From an uncultured Gammaproteobacteria bacterium (GTDB taxonomy: Bacteria; Pseudomonadota; Gammaproteobacteria; Pseudomonadales; Porticoccaceae), in NCBI GenBank assembly GCA_913058345.1, contig CAJXQR010000006.1, positions 62,001 through 126,000 of the forward strand: a stretch of DNA of 64,000 nt, given 5' to 3'. Below the pieces are notes generated by a model. The model saw nothing but the letters and a program-made list of their open reading frames with translations, had not been told where the DNA came from and ran no database searches. Positions 17,398 through 26,550 of this stretch are shown here, in pieces. The position numbers were made by a program, and so were the translations under genes. The number at the start of each line of letters is the position of its first letter. Within the stretch, counting starts at the first letter, position 1.

Positions 17398-17706
17398 ATG
17401 ACTAGCAAAACTCAAAAAGGCGATACTCAAGAAGCCCAGGTGACACTGACCGACAAAGCGCGAGATACGGCTCATGGGGTTGTGGATAAAGTCGCTTTGA
17501 CCGCTGCCGAAATCGAGAAAAACGCTCGTGAGGGATCAAAAATGACAGAGCAAAAAATCACCGAAATAGCGAAAGATGCTCAACAAAAGGGGCAGGCTTA
17601 CCTAGGTAAGACGACCAACTATGTTCAGAAAAATCCCCTTAAGGCTTTAGGCATAGCAGTCGCCTCCGGTTATCTTCTCTCAAAATTGGTAAGCAATAAA
17701 GAGTAA
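17398..17706 (+). CDS. YqjD/ElaB-like (DUF883) membrane-anchored protein
   Basis: A 102-residue protein with a long charged helix (about 15-75) and a C-terminal hydrophobic anchor after the family-typical NPLKALGIAVASGYLLSKL. This layout matches the DUF883 family (YqjD, ElaB, YgaM), whose E. coli members associate with ribosomes and the inner membrane in stationary phase. It is followed after two bases by a YqjE-like gene and then a small basic protein, reproducing the enterobacterial yqjD-yqjE-yqjK order. Family assignment rests on architecture more than on strong identity. Confidence 0.75.
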   Translation: MTSKTQKGDTQEAQVTLTDKARDTAHGVVDKVALTAAEIEKNAREGSKMTEQKITEIAKDAQQKGQAYLGKTTNYVQKNPLKALGIAVASGYLLSKLVSNKE

Positions 17707-17708
17707 CA

Positions 17709-18158
17709 ATGTCCACGTCCAGCCGCGAAACCCAGCAGAACCTGAACGAGAAGGCAGATCATACTACTTCAGTTGGTGGCCTTGCAGAATCAAACGCTGA
17801 TTTATTGGAATCTGCAGTAGCTCTTTGGTCGGTTTTAGTCAGTCACGCTTCGGCAACTGTTGATGCGTTTAAACTGGATATTAAGCTTGCTACCTCTAGT
17901 CTCATAGCTTTGCTGGTCACTGGACTGGTTATAGCAGCATTGCTACTGGGTTTATGGTTTTTGGGTATGGGGTTGATTTTTGCGGGCTTGACTGCGCTTC
18001 AGGTCCCAATGATTGTAGCATTGCTGCTAATAGTCTCAATGCAATTGACTTTGCTGTTCTGTTGTTGCCGTTTTGCTAAGCGCATGCTGAGAAACCTTAA
18101 TTTTCAGGCTGTCCGAGCAGCACTGTCTACTACGGCCGATTCTGAGATAGAGCGATGA
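17709..18158 (+). CDS. YqjE-like phage-holin-family membrane protein
   Basis: A 149-residue protein with a polar N-terminus (1-45), an amphipathic segment, and two adjacent transmembrane helices (about 60-87 and 92-120) rich in Leu/Ile/Gly. This fits the YqjE/holin-X (DUF1469) family, which is widespread outside phages and of unknown function. It starts two bases after the YqjD-like gene and overlaps the next gene by ATGA, so the three are a tight operon. Confidence 0.78.
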   Translation: MSTSSRETQQNLNEKADHTTSVGGLAESNADLLESAVALWSVLVSHASATVDAFKLDIKLATSSLIALLVTGLVIAALLLGLWFLGMGLIFAGLTALQVPMIVALLLIVSMQLTLLFCCCRFAKRMLRNLNFQAVRAALSTTADSEIER

Positions 18159-18460
18159 TAGATAACATAACAAAGCTGGAAAAACAGGTCCGCATAGCGT
18201 CGCTAGAAAATCGGTTCCGGCGTCATAATATGGCGGTTAAGGGTCATTTATTAGGTCGCGCGGCTAAAAGGACTGCTGCACAGCCCCTCGTTTTGGGAGC
18301 TGGATTCGTTGTTGGGTTTTCTTTCGGTCTTCTGGAAGCACATCAATGCCGTGAACGTGTTGTCTCGGTCAAGAGACGTGGGTTTATGAGCAAGATACTT
18401 TCATTGGGCTTAAGCTATGTTATCCATTCAAACCGTTTTGGTGATCAGGACTCTGGTTGA
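18155..18460 (+). CDS. Small basic protein, YqjK position
   Basis: A 101-residue protein overlapping the YqjE-like gene by four bases. It has a charged helix (about 1-45), a short hydrophobic segment LVLGAGFVVGFSFGLLEA, and a basic C-terminus. I recognise no family by sequence; its place in the operon is that of yqjK in enterobacteria. It is probably peripheral to or inserted in the inner membrane. Confidence 0.65.
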   Translation: MIDNITKLEKQVRIASLENRFRRHNMAVKGHLLGRAAKRTAAQPLVLGAGFVVGFSFGLLEAHQCRERVVSVKRRGFMSKILSLGLSYVIHSNRFGDQDSG

Positions 18461-18867
18461 GGGTTGATCTGTAAGGAGAGAGGAGGAGATTTCATCGTTG
18501 GTTCGTACAGTAATCCTTGAATGAGGTCTCAGTAGTCCTTGAGTAAGGGCTTCCAGCAGCATTAGAAAAGGATTGATAACAAGGGCTGCTCGGGAATATG
18601 GCAACTTCGATTGTTTGATAGTGTTGACGACCTGATATTTAAGAACGCAGGTACAGGCAGAAGCATTGTCTTTATGCATGGCGTAGTTAGCGTTACCTGC
18701 CGCGGTTATACCGAGCTCTATCTGTTGAGGCCGCCGCTCTATAGATTGAGGTTATTGGCAGGGTTGGTTAAGTGGGTACTCATCAAGTGTAGCTGTGCTC
18801 AGTTCAATCGGTCGATGAATGGTTAAAAGAAGCTGCAGTCAAATGTAAAATTGCTGGAGGAGAGAAG
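18461..18867. other. Non-coding gap
   Basis: This gap of 407 bases lies between the YqjK-position gene and the PRC-barrel gene. A 71-residue frame at 18611-18826 has no start context or recognisable composition. I see no sigma-54 motif with correct spacing and nothing else to report. Confidence 0.4.
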
Positions 18868-19116
18868 TTGACCCCTAATATTGTACTGTACAATTTGGCT
18901 GACACGTATGTGTTTACTGTTTCCGGCGAGCGCGTTGGTAGCATCAATGAGCTGCTGCTAGATCCCCATACGGGTATCGTGAGGAGTATACGTCTAAGGA
19001 CTGAGACTCGGGAAACCATCAAATTACCGTGGTCGGGGATGCGCTTTGATAAATCACGGCAGACCTTTTTTCTCACATCTATTGGTGAGATAGTTGTTGA
19101 TCAACAAAACCACTAG
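18868..19116 (+). CDS. Small PRC-barrel-like protein with TTG start
   Basis: An 82-residue soluble protein with beta-strand character and a PRC-barrel-like core (VSGERVGSINELLLDPHTG, then a run of alternating charged and hydrophobic residues). The start is a TTG at 18868, chosen because GGAGGAGAG lies immediately upstream; no ATG in frame gives a sensible protein. PRC-barrel proteins occur in ribosome maturation, photosynthetic reaction centres and many stress contexts, so the role is open. It is convergent with the sigma-54 regulator, only five bases away. Confidence 0.65.
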   Translation: MTPNIVLYNLADTYVFTVSGERVGSINELLLDPHTGIVRSIRLRTETRETIKLPWSGMRFDKSRQTFFLTSIGEIVVDQQNH

Positions 19117-19121
19117 CCAGT

Positions 19122-20471
19122 TTATTCTTCGTAACTGTTCAATTTGTTGTAAAGTGTTTTCAGGGAAACACCTAGCTGGTCAGCCGTTTTTTTCTTATCT
19201 CCGTCGCTGGCGTCAAGCGTGACGAAAATGAGTTTTTTCTCTGCATCCTCAAGGGAGCTGCCTACAGGAACGCGCAAATAGTCCTCATTATCTTCAAAGT
19301 CCATGTGCTCGTTGGGAAAGTGTTCAGTGTCTAGCGTCTCATTCGCAAGTATATAGGCACGCTCCATAAGGCTTTTCAATTCTCGAACATTGCCCGGCCA
19401 TGAATATTCGCTGACGAGTTTTTTATAGCTGTCAGAGAGGTGCTTCTGGGTTCCATTTTTTTCGTTGAATTCATTGAGGAAATATTGCGCCAGACCGACA
19501 ATGTCGCGCCCTCGATCCCGCAACGGCGGCATATGCAGTGGAAACTGTGCAATACGGAAGTACAGGTCTTTGCGTAGCAAGCCTTGGTGAATGGCCTCCA
19601 AAGGATCTCTGTTAGTTGCCGCGATGATGCGCACATCCGAGGCTACGTTTCGCTCTCCACCTACTCGACGAAAATTTCTGCATTCTAATACCCGTAGAAA
19701 TTTTACTTGCGTGTCCATCGGCATTTCACCGATCTCGTCTAAAAATAATGTTCCCCCAGCAGCCTGCTCAAAATAGCCAATACGTTTTTTATCTGCACCA
19801 CTGAAACTGCCTTTCTCGTGGCCAAATAGTTCACTTTCAACCAGCTCTGGAGGAATGGCTCCGCAGTTCATGGCGATAAAGGGATTGTCGCAGCGTTCTG
19901 ACTGCTGATGGATTGTTTGAGCCGCCAGCTCCTTACCTGTACCACTTTCGCCGATCAGTAATACCGACGCATCGGTGGCAGCCACCTTGCGAATGGTGCG
20001 GTACAGTTTATACATCGCTTTCGAGCTACCGCGCAGCAAGCCGAACTGATCTAGCGAGCAATTGTTATGTTCGGCCCTCTGTTTCTCTTCTAAAGCGTTT
20101 AGCTCCCTCATCAGGTCGCTGAGGAGATCAGTGACAAATTCGAAATTAAGGGGTTTACAGAAAAAATAGGTGGCACCCTGCTTAATAGCGGCACTTGCTG
20201 CGATGGGGTCATCCTCAGTGTGTATTATGGCAATATCGACATCGATTAACCGAGGGTGCTTTAGCAGGTCGAGATTGTCATCCTCTATCAAATCGAGTGA
20301 TAGAAATGCAAATTCGAGATTGGTGACGATGTTAAGGGTGTCTTTTAGTTCGCCCATTGTTCTACAGGTTAAGCTAGTAAAACCAATCTCTTCCATCAAT
20401 GAGCCTAATGCAGAGCAGTGCTGGTGATCTGTATCGGCAATAATGCAATAAACAGGCGCTTCCTGTGGCAT
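19122..20471 (-). CDS. Sigma-54-dependent response regulator (NtrC family)
   Basis: A 449-residue enhancer-binding protein. The receiver domain (1-125) keeps Asp13, phospho-acceptor Asp60 and Lys106 but is otherwise divergent (SLDLIEDDNLD in place of the usual MPxxDG). The AAA+ domain has Walker A GESGTGK (174-180), Walker B TLFLDEIGE (241-249) and the sigma-54-contact loop GSFSGA (221-226) instead of the standard GAFTGA. A Fis-type helix-turn-helix ends the protein (KKTADQLGVSLKTLYNKL). No histidine kinase is adjacent. It stands among small stress genes, three of which have sigma-54 promoters, so it is the obvious candidate activator for them. Confidence 0.95.
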   Translation of the reverse strand: MPQEAPVYCIIADTDHQHCSALGSLMEEIGFTSLTCRTMGELKDTLNIVTNLEFAFLSLDLIEDDNLDLLKHPRLIDVDIAIIHTEDDPIAASAAIKQGATYFFCKPLNFEFVTDLLSDLMRELNALEEKQRAEHNNCSLDQFGLLRGSSKAMYKLYRTIRKVAATDASVLLIGESGTGKELAAQTIHQQSERCDNPFIAMNCGAIPPELVESELFGHEKGSFSGADKKRIGYFEQAAGGTLFLDEIGEMPMDTQVKFLRVLECRNFRRVGGERNVASDVRIIAATNRDPLEAIHQGLLRKDLYFRIAQFPLHMPPLRDRGRDIVGLAQYFLNEFNEKNGTQKHLSDSYKKLVSEYSWPGNVRELKSLMERAYILANETLDTEHFPNEHMDFEDNEDYLRVPVGSSLEDAEKKLIFVTLDASDGDKKKTADQLGVSLKTLYNKLNSYEE

Positions 20472-20625
20472 AGTGGGTTTTTCCCTGGCTGATAGCTAAA
20501 TACTATATATTAATTACTGTGGAATAATACGTTGGTGTTTAAACAACGCAATCATTATTAGCCAAAATTTATTGATCAGGCGAGCTTGAGTTTTCTTGGC
20601 GCAACATCGCCCAATTAATCACATA

Positions 20626-21885
20626 CTAACCTCCATTAGTTATCGCTAGCATCGCTGTTTTCTCTTCGTCCAGGGAGAGTGCGGCTACTGCTCGGGTCTG
20701 CGCCATTTGAGCATGATCCAGGGCCGCAGCCTGAATGCCTTTATCTCCCATTACCGCCAAGCTATGCAACGCTTTTTGCAAACGTATGGCCACCTCAACT
20801 ATTCCTGCACCATCGCGTGCAATCGCTGTAAAGGCATCGTCAAACATATCTCTAGGTGACAACTCAGGAACCTCAATATCTTTATATTTAACGGGCGGTT
20901 GGGTTTCTGAATGATCGCCCCATTGGCTGAGCAATCTCACCAGAGAGCCAATGACGTTAATGGCCGTACCTGGATCATTGACCGCTGGTGAAAGGGCCTT
21001 GCCGGCGATTTCAGATAACACAACCAAGCCAAATCGAGGATCATCGGCGAAAGTGCGCTGTCTACCTACAATAAATGCATTTTTTACTTTTTCAAGGTCT
21101 AGCTCGTCAAGAGTGTCCCCAATGTTTTCGTTTTCTGACCAGACGTAGGCCATAATTTTATCCGGTGTACAGAAGGTGCCTGGCAAGCTGGCAATGCGGA
21201 TTTTAATGTTATTTTTTTCAGCATTCTCCTGGAGTGACGCCATGTCAATACATTGAAGGTAACCAATGGCCTGGGTAAACACTGGAGTAAAGCCTTGGTG
21301 CTCAGCACTTATTGGGATACCACCGAGGCGGCGTATTTGTTTGCGGCGCCGTAAAGCCTGGCACGTGGCTTTTTCAACAGTTTCAATGGTGGTCTGAATA
21401 CGGCCTAGACGAGCGATCCTGTCCAACCAGCGAACGAAAGTCAGAATAACTAAGGCAAAAACCATCAGTGTCAGAACAAACAAAGCAAACCGAGCTGCGC
21501 GCTCAAAGTAGCCATTTTCCAGGGCGATTAGCCCCACAACACTGTAAATGAAAGAACCAATAAACGCCGATAAGGCATTCTGTGACACGTCATCTGCGAT
21601 TACCAATGAAAACGAACGCGGTGTTGCCCGACTACTGGCTGCCGCATAGGAGGTCACCATCGTGCCAACGGCAAATGTAGCAATCATCAACATACTGGCA
21701 GACATAGTCGATAGCAGGGTGTTGATGGACTCTTCACGAATATCAGGCACAAATTCGCCCAACTTTGTCCCGTCGGCGGTCTTCGTGAGGAAGACCCCGG
21801 CAATCGAAATTAAGCACATGAGCAGTGGCCTGATCCACAATTGCTCCCCGAGACGTTCTCGTAACAAGCGGAAGCGATCTTTCAT
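20626..21885 (-). CDS. DUF2254 membrane protein
   Basis: A 419-residue protein matching the DUF2254 family. Four hydrophobic helices occupy the first 170 residues, including the family segment MLMIATFAVGTMVTSYAAASSRATPR. A long soluble part follows, with FADDPRFGLVVLSEIAGKAL and NDPGTAINVIGSLVRLL. Its function is unknown. It lies 52 bases downstream of the MgtC-family gene on the same strand, suggesting co-expression and a role in membrane or ion homeostasis. Confidence 0.9.
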   Translation of the reverse strand: MKDRFRLLRERLGEQLWIRPLLMCLISIAGVFLTKTADGTKLGEFVPDIREESINTLLSTMSASMLMIATFAVGTMVTSYAAASSRATPRSFSLVIADDVSQNALSAFIGSFIYSVVGLIALENGYFERAARFALFVLTLMVFALVILTFVRWLDRIARLGRIQTTIETVEKATCQALRRRKQIRRLGGIPISAEHQGFTPVFTQAIGYLQCIDMASLQENAEKNNIKIRIASLPGTFCTPDKIMAYVWSENENIGDTLDELDLEKVKNAFIVGRQRTFADDPRFGLVVLSEIAGKALSPAVNDPGTAINVIGSLVRLLSQWGDHSETQPPVKYKDIEVPELSPRDMFDDAFTAIARDGAGIVEVAIRLQKALHSLAVMGDKGIQAAALDHAQMAQTRAVAALSLDEEKTAMLAITNGG

Positions 21886-21937
21886 TAAAACGTATTCTCC
21901 CGACGTGAATTTCGCTCGACCAATAATTTAAGAAGCT

Positions 21938-22369
21938 TTATTTGTTCGTATCTTTCTTTAAGTGGTCAGAAAACTGGAAGATCAAAAAACCGACCAGAGA
22001 CAAAACGATACCAATTTCATAACGTTGGTAGGCGACCGATAAGCCAATGGCCCCTGTTAGCCAGATACCTGCCGCAGTAGCGGTTCCCGATGCACCGGAG
22101 TTGGTTTTGATAATAGAGCCGCCGCCGATAAACCCCATGCCGGTGATAATGCCGTACATGACTCTCGCCTCTGCGTCAGAACCTTCATAGACGCTCATGC
22201 CAACCAGCATAAAGGCACAGGAGGCAATGGTAACCAATGGGAATGTGCGAAGCCCTGCTCCCTCAGACCGATGCTCCCTGTTGATGGCGATAGGCAGCGC
22301 CAATATGAAAGCGATGCCGAGTTGAAACAAGTGCTGCCAGATCGTTTCCAGACTAATGTCAAATAACAT
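21938..22369 (-). CDS. MgtC/SapB family membrane protein
   Basis: A 143-residue inner-membrane protein with four to five helices and the family motifs ALPIAINREHRSEGAGLRTF and GIITGMGFIGGGSII. It corresponds to the membrane domain of MgtC without the C-terminal cytosolic domain. In pathogens MgtC is needed at low magnesium and inhibits the F1Fo ATPase; short environmental members such as this one have no settled function. It is the first gene of a pair with DUF2254. Confidence 0.92.
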   Translation of the reverse strand: MLFDISLETIWQHLFQLGIAFILALPIAINREHRSEGAGLRTFPLVTIASCAFMLVGMSVYEGSDAEARVMYGIITGMGFIGGGSIIKTNSGASGTATAAGIWLTGAIGLSVAYQRYEIGIVLSLVGFLIFQFSDHLKKDTNK

Positions 22370-22764
22370 ATTTTTTCCGTATCAAAATTACCGACAGCTA
22401 GCTCCGGGTAACACGATAAAATGATGTTATTCCCTCGCAGGCTTGCGAGAGTCTTTTAGAATCCCACAAAAAGAACGTGATTTTAACGCTAATCACATGG
22501 CTAATTATAGAAATTGTCCTTCCAATTCACTCGGTTAATCTTGCTGCCTGCCAAGCACTTGCCTTGCGTGATGAGGCGACGGTCCATTCTACTCCCATTC
22601 ATCCCACACGTCGATCAAACAAGCCTTTTCTTCCCTAACGGTATTAGTTACTCAACTGTTGAAAATCCAGACTTGCGAGCCAGGCTGAAACCTAACATTA
22701 GGGCGGACCCTGTACCGTCTTGAATTAAGTTTTCTATTCTGGGCGATGTATCAATGGTCAATGG
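22370..22764. other. Gap between mgtC-like gene and tamB
   Basis: This gap of 395 bases holds the promoter for the MgtC-DUF2254 pair, a small hairpin CTCGCA/TGCGAG at 22434-22449 with no good T run on the minus strand, and part of a 7-bp tandem repeat at its right end. No gene is supported. Confidence 0.45.
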
Positions 22765-22778
22765 TCAATGGTCAATGG
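22751..22778. repeat. Four tandem copies of TCAATGG at the tamB stop
   Basis: Four perfect 7-bp units run across the tamB stop codon (22765-22767). On the coding strand they read ATTGACC repeats, and any copy number of two or more leaves the same C-terminus (YTIDH then TGA). The repeat therefore does not switch the reading frame. Confidence 0.85.
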
Positions 22779-25700
22779 TATAGAGGATATCTATGCCTGA
22801 GTTCTCGCCACTTTCGCCTTTTAGTTGCCAATGCTTACTGATCTGGTAATGGAGATTAAAAGTATTGATTGCCTTGATGAGCCCGACGCCGTAGCCGACA
22901 TACAGGCGAGGTGTCAGGTGGCGGCCCATGACTAGCGAGGCCTGGTCCCCAGTGTCGTTGGAATCAATACGCATCTCGTCCATGCCAAAGCGATTGCCCA
23001 AGCTGCGCGCTATTCGATCGCCGCCACTTAAACCGAGCGCCAGTGCCGCCTGGACCATCATATCCCCATCTTCCGATGAGGCTCCTTCCATTGGGCGACC
23101 GAGCAAGAGGTAAGACAGCGTATCTGTTTCACCCATGGCGGGATCGGAGAATAATTCTATCTGGGGGTTGTTGAGGTTGCCCCGCAACTTCACTCCAGCG
23201 GTCACCTGGTTAATGTGGCGTACGGCTCGCACATCTATACCGGGGTTACTCGGCGGGCCACCACTAAAAATGAAACTTCCCTGTTCGATATCGAGGCGTT
23301 GGCCGTAGGCCCGATAGCGCCCTTCAGGGATGGTGATTTCGCCTCTTGCCCGAGTGGACTGCCCAGGTTCATCTTGTAGTAACAAACTGCCACCGAAGCG
23401 TCCTTCAAACCCGTAGCCGTAAAAATGAACTCGATCTCCCAGTGTCAGGCGAACCTTACTGGTAATCGCCCACCTTTCTATCGGGCCAGGTTCGGCGCCG
23501 AGAATGATGGCGTCGTCAGAGACTTGCGCGGCAGTGGTAATATCTTTGGGTTGCAGCCGAGCGTAGGGAATCCGTATATCACCGCTAATATTAATAGTAC
23601 GTTTTTGCACGTTAATTAGTAGATCGGGGGATACGTGTAATTGCGCTTCAGGAATCTGAGCTACTGTAACGTCATCTCCTTTAATAGAGATCTCAGTGGG
23701 CCATCCGCGAGATTTATCCAGTGTGGTTTTTCCGTTGACCACAAGGAGGCCTTCGCCAGACCGTGCTTTGAGCTGAAAATTCATTTTTTCCGGGGTGCCG
23801 TTTTGGCTGAGCAGGCTAAGCCGGTCAATCGTCAGACCCAGACGGGGAATGCGTAGCGAACCATCGATAAGTCTGGCGCTGCCTTTTAGCTCAGGTCTGG
23901 CCAATGTGCCGCTGGCTTTAAAATCCAGAGCGACCTGACCGCGCAGGTCTTGTATCTCGGGTATCAGGGCTGCTACCAGACCGAGGTCATGCGCGTTTAG
24001 TTGAGCATTAGCACGTAAGGCCTGATGGGTAGAATCTAGCCCGGGCAATTGCGCGCCCGGCAGTTCGGCTTCGACGTGCAAGCGGTCTCCATTGCCCATT
24101 GCTAATTCGGCACTGCCCTTCAGTCCTTTCTCGCTCAGAAGGAGAGTGACCTGGCCGCCATGATAATCCCAGTGGTCGCGTTCGCCCTCCAATATCGGGT
24201 AGTGCACGACGCCTTCTGGTAACTGAAGGCTCACTTGCCCGAGGAGTCTCTGGTCCTGGATGTTGAGTTTTGCTGAGGCATTTAGTCTTCCGTCAACCTT
24301 TAGATCCGCTGGCAACCACCTGCGAAACAACAACAAAGAAAGCCTGTCGATAGTCAGTTCGGATTGCCAGCTTGACTGTTTTTTTACCCATGATGTACAG
24401 AGTTTGGCCTCCTGACTGTTTTTCCAGCAAAGGGTGTCGGTGGAGAGGGTGTCGAAATCAACACTCAAGAAGCCAGGTGCCTCAAGCTGCCAGTCGTTGA
24501 ACGGCTGGCTTTGAATATCGGCGCGTGTGATCAGCCCTTGCCAGCCCTTGCTGGTGGGCCGGCCTTCAAATTCGAGTTGTACACTGGCCGGGCCCGCAAC
24601 CGCATCGACCTTGAGATGACGAGTGCCGCCGTCGATTGTGAGTGACTGTATGGCTTGACCCTTGAGTAACAGTGCCTGGGTCGCCAGTTCGATCTCAGTG
24701 TCGTGCCAGTGAAACAAATCGACCGCAAGCTGGCCCTCAATAGCGCCTATTTGATAATCGGGTATCGACAAATGCTTGCCGTTTACAGCGGCCTTTATGA
24801 CAGGTTTTTCCCGTGAGCCGGTCAGCGAGCCTTGTGCCTCAAGCTGTCCTTTTGCTTGAGGATACAGCGCGCCGATATCGGTGGCGCTGATATGCCACTT
24901 GAGTGTTGATGACTCGCCTATTTTCCCCTGAGCGCTAACGCGTGCCAGGCCCGATGAAAAGTTCAGATGACTGAGGTCCAGACTGCCGCTTTTGGATACT
25001 GAGTTTTCCGGGGCCTTTTCTTCGGCACTCGTGCTGCTCCAGGTAAAGCGACTGTTCAACGAGACAGGGTAATCGCGTAGCTGGCCACTCAGGTTTTTGA
25101 TGTCAATATCGCTTATCAAGCGACCTTTATCGATATGGCCGCTGCTAGTGACTGTACCGTTGAGCTGTCCCGGCCATTGGGGCCAGAGCTTGGCGGGATC
25201 AAGATGGACGGTGTTTATTTCAGCTTCCCAATTTAGAGAGGGAGCCCAGTTAAGCTGGCCGGCGGCCGTGGTTTCACCCCCCAGTGCGGCGACATGCAGT
25301 GATTGGACCGTGAGCCCGTTGCGATCGCCTTCTGCCTGTACTGACCACGTGGAAGGTGGAGCCTGTGGCCAGGGCTTGTCAGTTGTTAGCGCTATTTTAT
25401 AGCGATCAAGATTGCCCTCGAACGAAGCCTTTCCGCTAGCACTGTCAAACCAGGCGGTTTTTTGTATTGGCCAACGCAGGTTTTGCCAGTTCAGCGTTAG
25501 CTTGAGGTCGCCGCCATCGGCACCGGGTCGCCAGTGACCGTGGCTGTTGAGCTGCGTTTGATTTTGTGAGGCACGCATGTTGAGGTGGTCGATTTTAATG
25601 CGCTTGTCACTGAGGCGCTTGAGAGCAAAGCTGGCATCAAAGGGGCCAGAGTCAGGATAATCGCCCTGTAGAGTGCCTGATAATGTTGCCGTTTCAAGGT

Positions 25701-26550
25701 CGCCTTTTGAATCGAGCTTGAGTGATCCCTGCAGTGCGGGCCACTCAGTACTCCCTTTGCGCAGGTCAAAGTTGCTGATATTTGCACTGGCTTGCCAGCT
25801 GAGCTTGTCCAGAATGTCGTGAAGTGTCGCCTCCAGTGACAGAGTGAGCGCGCCATTTACTGCTTGTGTTACCTGAGTAGTTTTCAGGCTTCCAGTGAGC
25901 TGACCTTGCCCTTGAACTATGGCTTTCGAGGGCAGGCGGGTCTGCCATTCGATATCCAGATTGTGGCGATACTGCCTGGTGGGCCGCAAGCTTCCTGCGA
26001 TGTTGATCGTAAAATCATCGCTTTCAAAGGCGAGTTCTTCAATGCTGACTTTCCCGAGTAGTGCACTTGCGCTGAGCCGGGCTTGTCGTAATGTAAATTG
26101 CTCATTACCCTGATTCAGCGTGATGCCTTCAACCAGTACCTGCTCCAATGTTAGCCGCCAGGGCAACTGAATATCGGGTAGCGAGATGGCTTTTTTGGTG
26201 TCGTCAGTGTCAGTAACTGTTGGAGGTAACTGGATCTCGAGAGAGCTCACCTGCACTCGGTGAATATCGACCCGGGTGCCCAATAAAGCAGTCGGTGACC
26301 AGTCGAGGGTGATCTGATCGGCTGTCACCGACCCCTGATCGAATCGGTATACCAACCCTTTAATGGAAATTGGTCCGGTCAAGCGCCCCTCTATTTCTTC
26401 GATAGTGAGCGCAGCGGGCAAAAAAGGTTTTGCCTGTCGGTAAGCCCAGCCCAGACCGCTGTTTGTCGTGCTTAACCAGCTTGTCAGCAGAACCGCCAAC
26501 AGCAGTAACGCTAGCAAAAGGCGCCTGAGCAATTTCATTCTCGGCTTCAC
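22765..26550 (-). CDS. tamB: Translocation and assembly module inner-membrane subunit TamB
   Basis: A 1261-residue AsmA-like protein anchored by one N-terminal helix (about 7-27) and spanning the periplasm with a long beta-rich groove. The C-terminal DUF490 domain is clear: GRYRAYGQRLDIEQGSFIFS, GIDVRAVRHI and DTLSYLLLGRPM. TamB works with the outer-membrane TamA in inserting some outer-membrane proteins, and relatives move phospholipid between membranes. The start is a GTG that overlaps the tamA stop as GTGA; an ATG four codons later is an alternative. The length is typical for the family. Confidence 0.96.
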   Translation of the reverse strand: MKPRMKLLRRLLLALLLLAVLLTSWLSTTNSGLGWAYRQAKPFLPAALTIEEIEGRLTGPISIKGLVYRFDQGSVTADQITLDWSPTALLGTRVDIHRVQVSSLEIQLPPTVTDTDDTKKAISLPDIQLPWRLTLEQVLVEGITLNQGNEQFTLRQARLSASALLGKVSIEELAFESDDFTINIAGSLRPTRQYRHNLDIEWQTRLPSKAIVQGQGQLTGSLKTTQVTQAVNGALTLSLEATLHDILDKLSWQASANISNFDLRKGSTEWPALQGSLKLDSKGDLETATLSGTLQGDYPDSGPFDASFALKRLSDKRIKIDHLNMRASQNQTQLNSHGHWRPGADGGDLKLTLNWQNLRWPIQKTAWFDSASGKASFEGNLDRYKIALTTDKPWPQAPPSTWSVQAEGDRNGLTVQSLHVAALGGETTAAGQLNWAPSLNWEAEINTVHLDPAKLWPQWPGQLNGTVTSSGHIDKGRLISDIDIKNLSGQLRDYPVSLNSRFTWSSTSAEEKAPENSVSKSGSLDLSHLNFSSGLARVSAQGKIGESSTLKWHISATDIGALYPQAKGQLEAQGSLTGSREKPVIKAAVNGKHLSIPDYQIGAIEGQLAVDLFHWHDTEIELATQALLLKGQAIQSLTIDGGTRHLKVDAVAGPASVQLEFEGRPTSKGWQGLITRADIQSQPFNDWQLEAPGFLSVDFDTLSTDTLCWKNSQEAKLCTSWVKKQSSWQSELTIDRLSLLLFRRWLPADLKVDGRLNASAKLNIQDQRLLGQVSLQLPEGVVHYPILEGERDHWDYHGGQVTLLLSEKGLKGSAELAMGNGDRLHVEAELPGAQLPGLDSTHQALRANAQLNAHDLGLVAALIPEIQDLRGQVALDFKASGTLARPELKGSARLIDGSLRIPRLGLTIDRLSLLSQNGTPEKMNFQLKARSGEGLLVVNGKTTLDKSRGWPTEISIKGDDVTVAQIPEAQLHVSPDLLINVQKRTINISGDIRIPYARLQPKDITTAAQVSDDAIILGAEPGPIERWAITSKVRLTLGDRVHFYGYGFEGRFGGSLLLQDEPGQSTRARGEITIPEGRYRAYGQRLDIEQGSFIFSGGPPSNPGIDVRAVRHINQVTAGVKLRGNLNNPQIELFSDPAMGETDTLSYLLLGRPMEGASSEDGDMMVQAALALGLSGGDRIARSLGNRFGMDEMRIDSNDTGDQASLVMGRHLTPRLYVGYGVGLIKAINTFNLHYQISKHWQLKGESGENSGIDILYTIDH

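Noticed and set aside
17709-18158. Phage holin, suggesting a prophage remnant
   Set aside because: The holin-like name belongs to the YqjE family, which is chromosomal; no other phage genes are nearby.
18611-18826. A 71-residue plus-strand frame upstream of the PRC-barrel gene
   Set aside because: Its amino-acid pattern is not protein-like and no ribosome site precedes it.
20500-20600. A possible sigma-54 promoter for the regulator gene itself (TGGCTAATAATGATTGC on the minus strand)
   Set aside because: GG and GC are 12 bases apart instead of 10, which sigma-54 does not accept.
22751-22778. Phase-variable switch in tamB from the TCAATGG repeat
   Set aside because: With two or more copies the same stop codon is used, so slippage does not change the protein.
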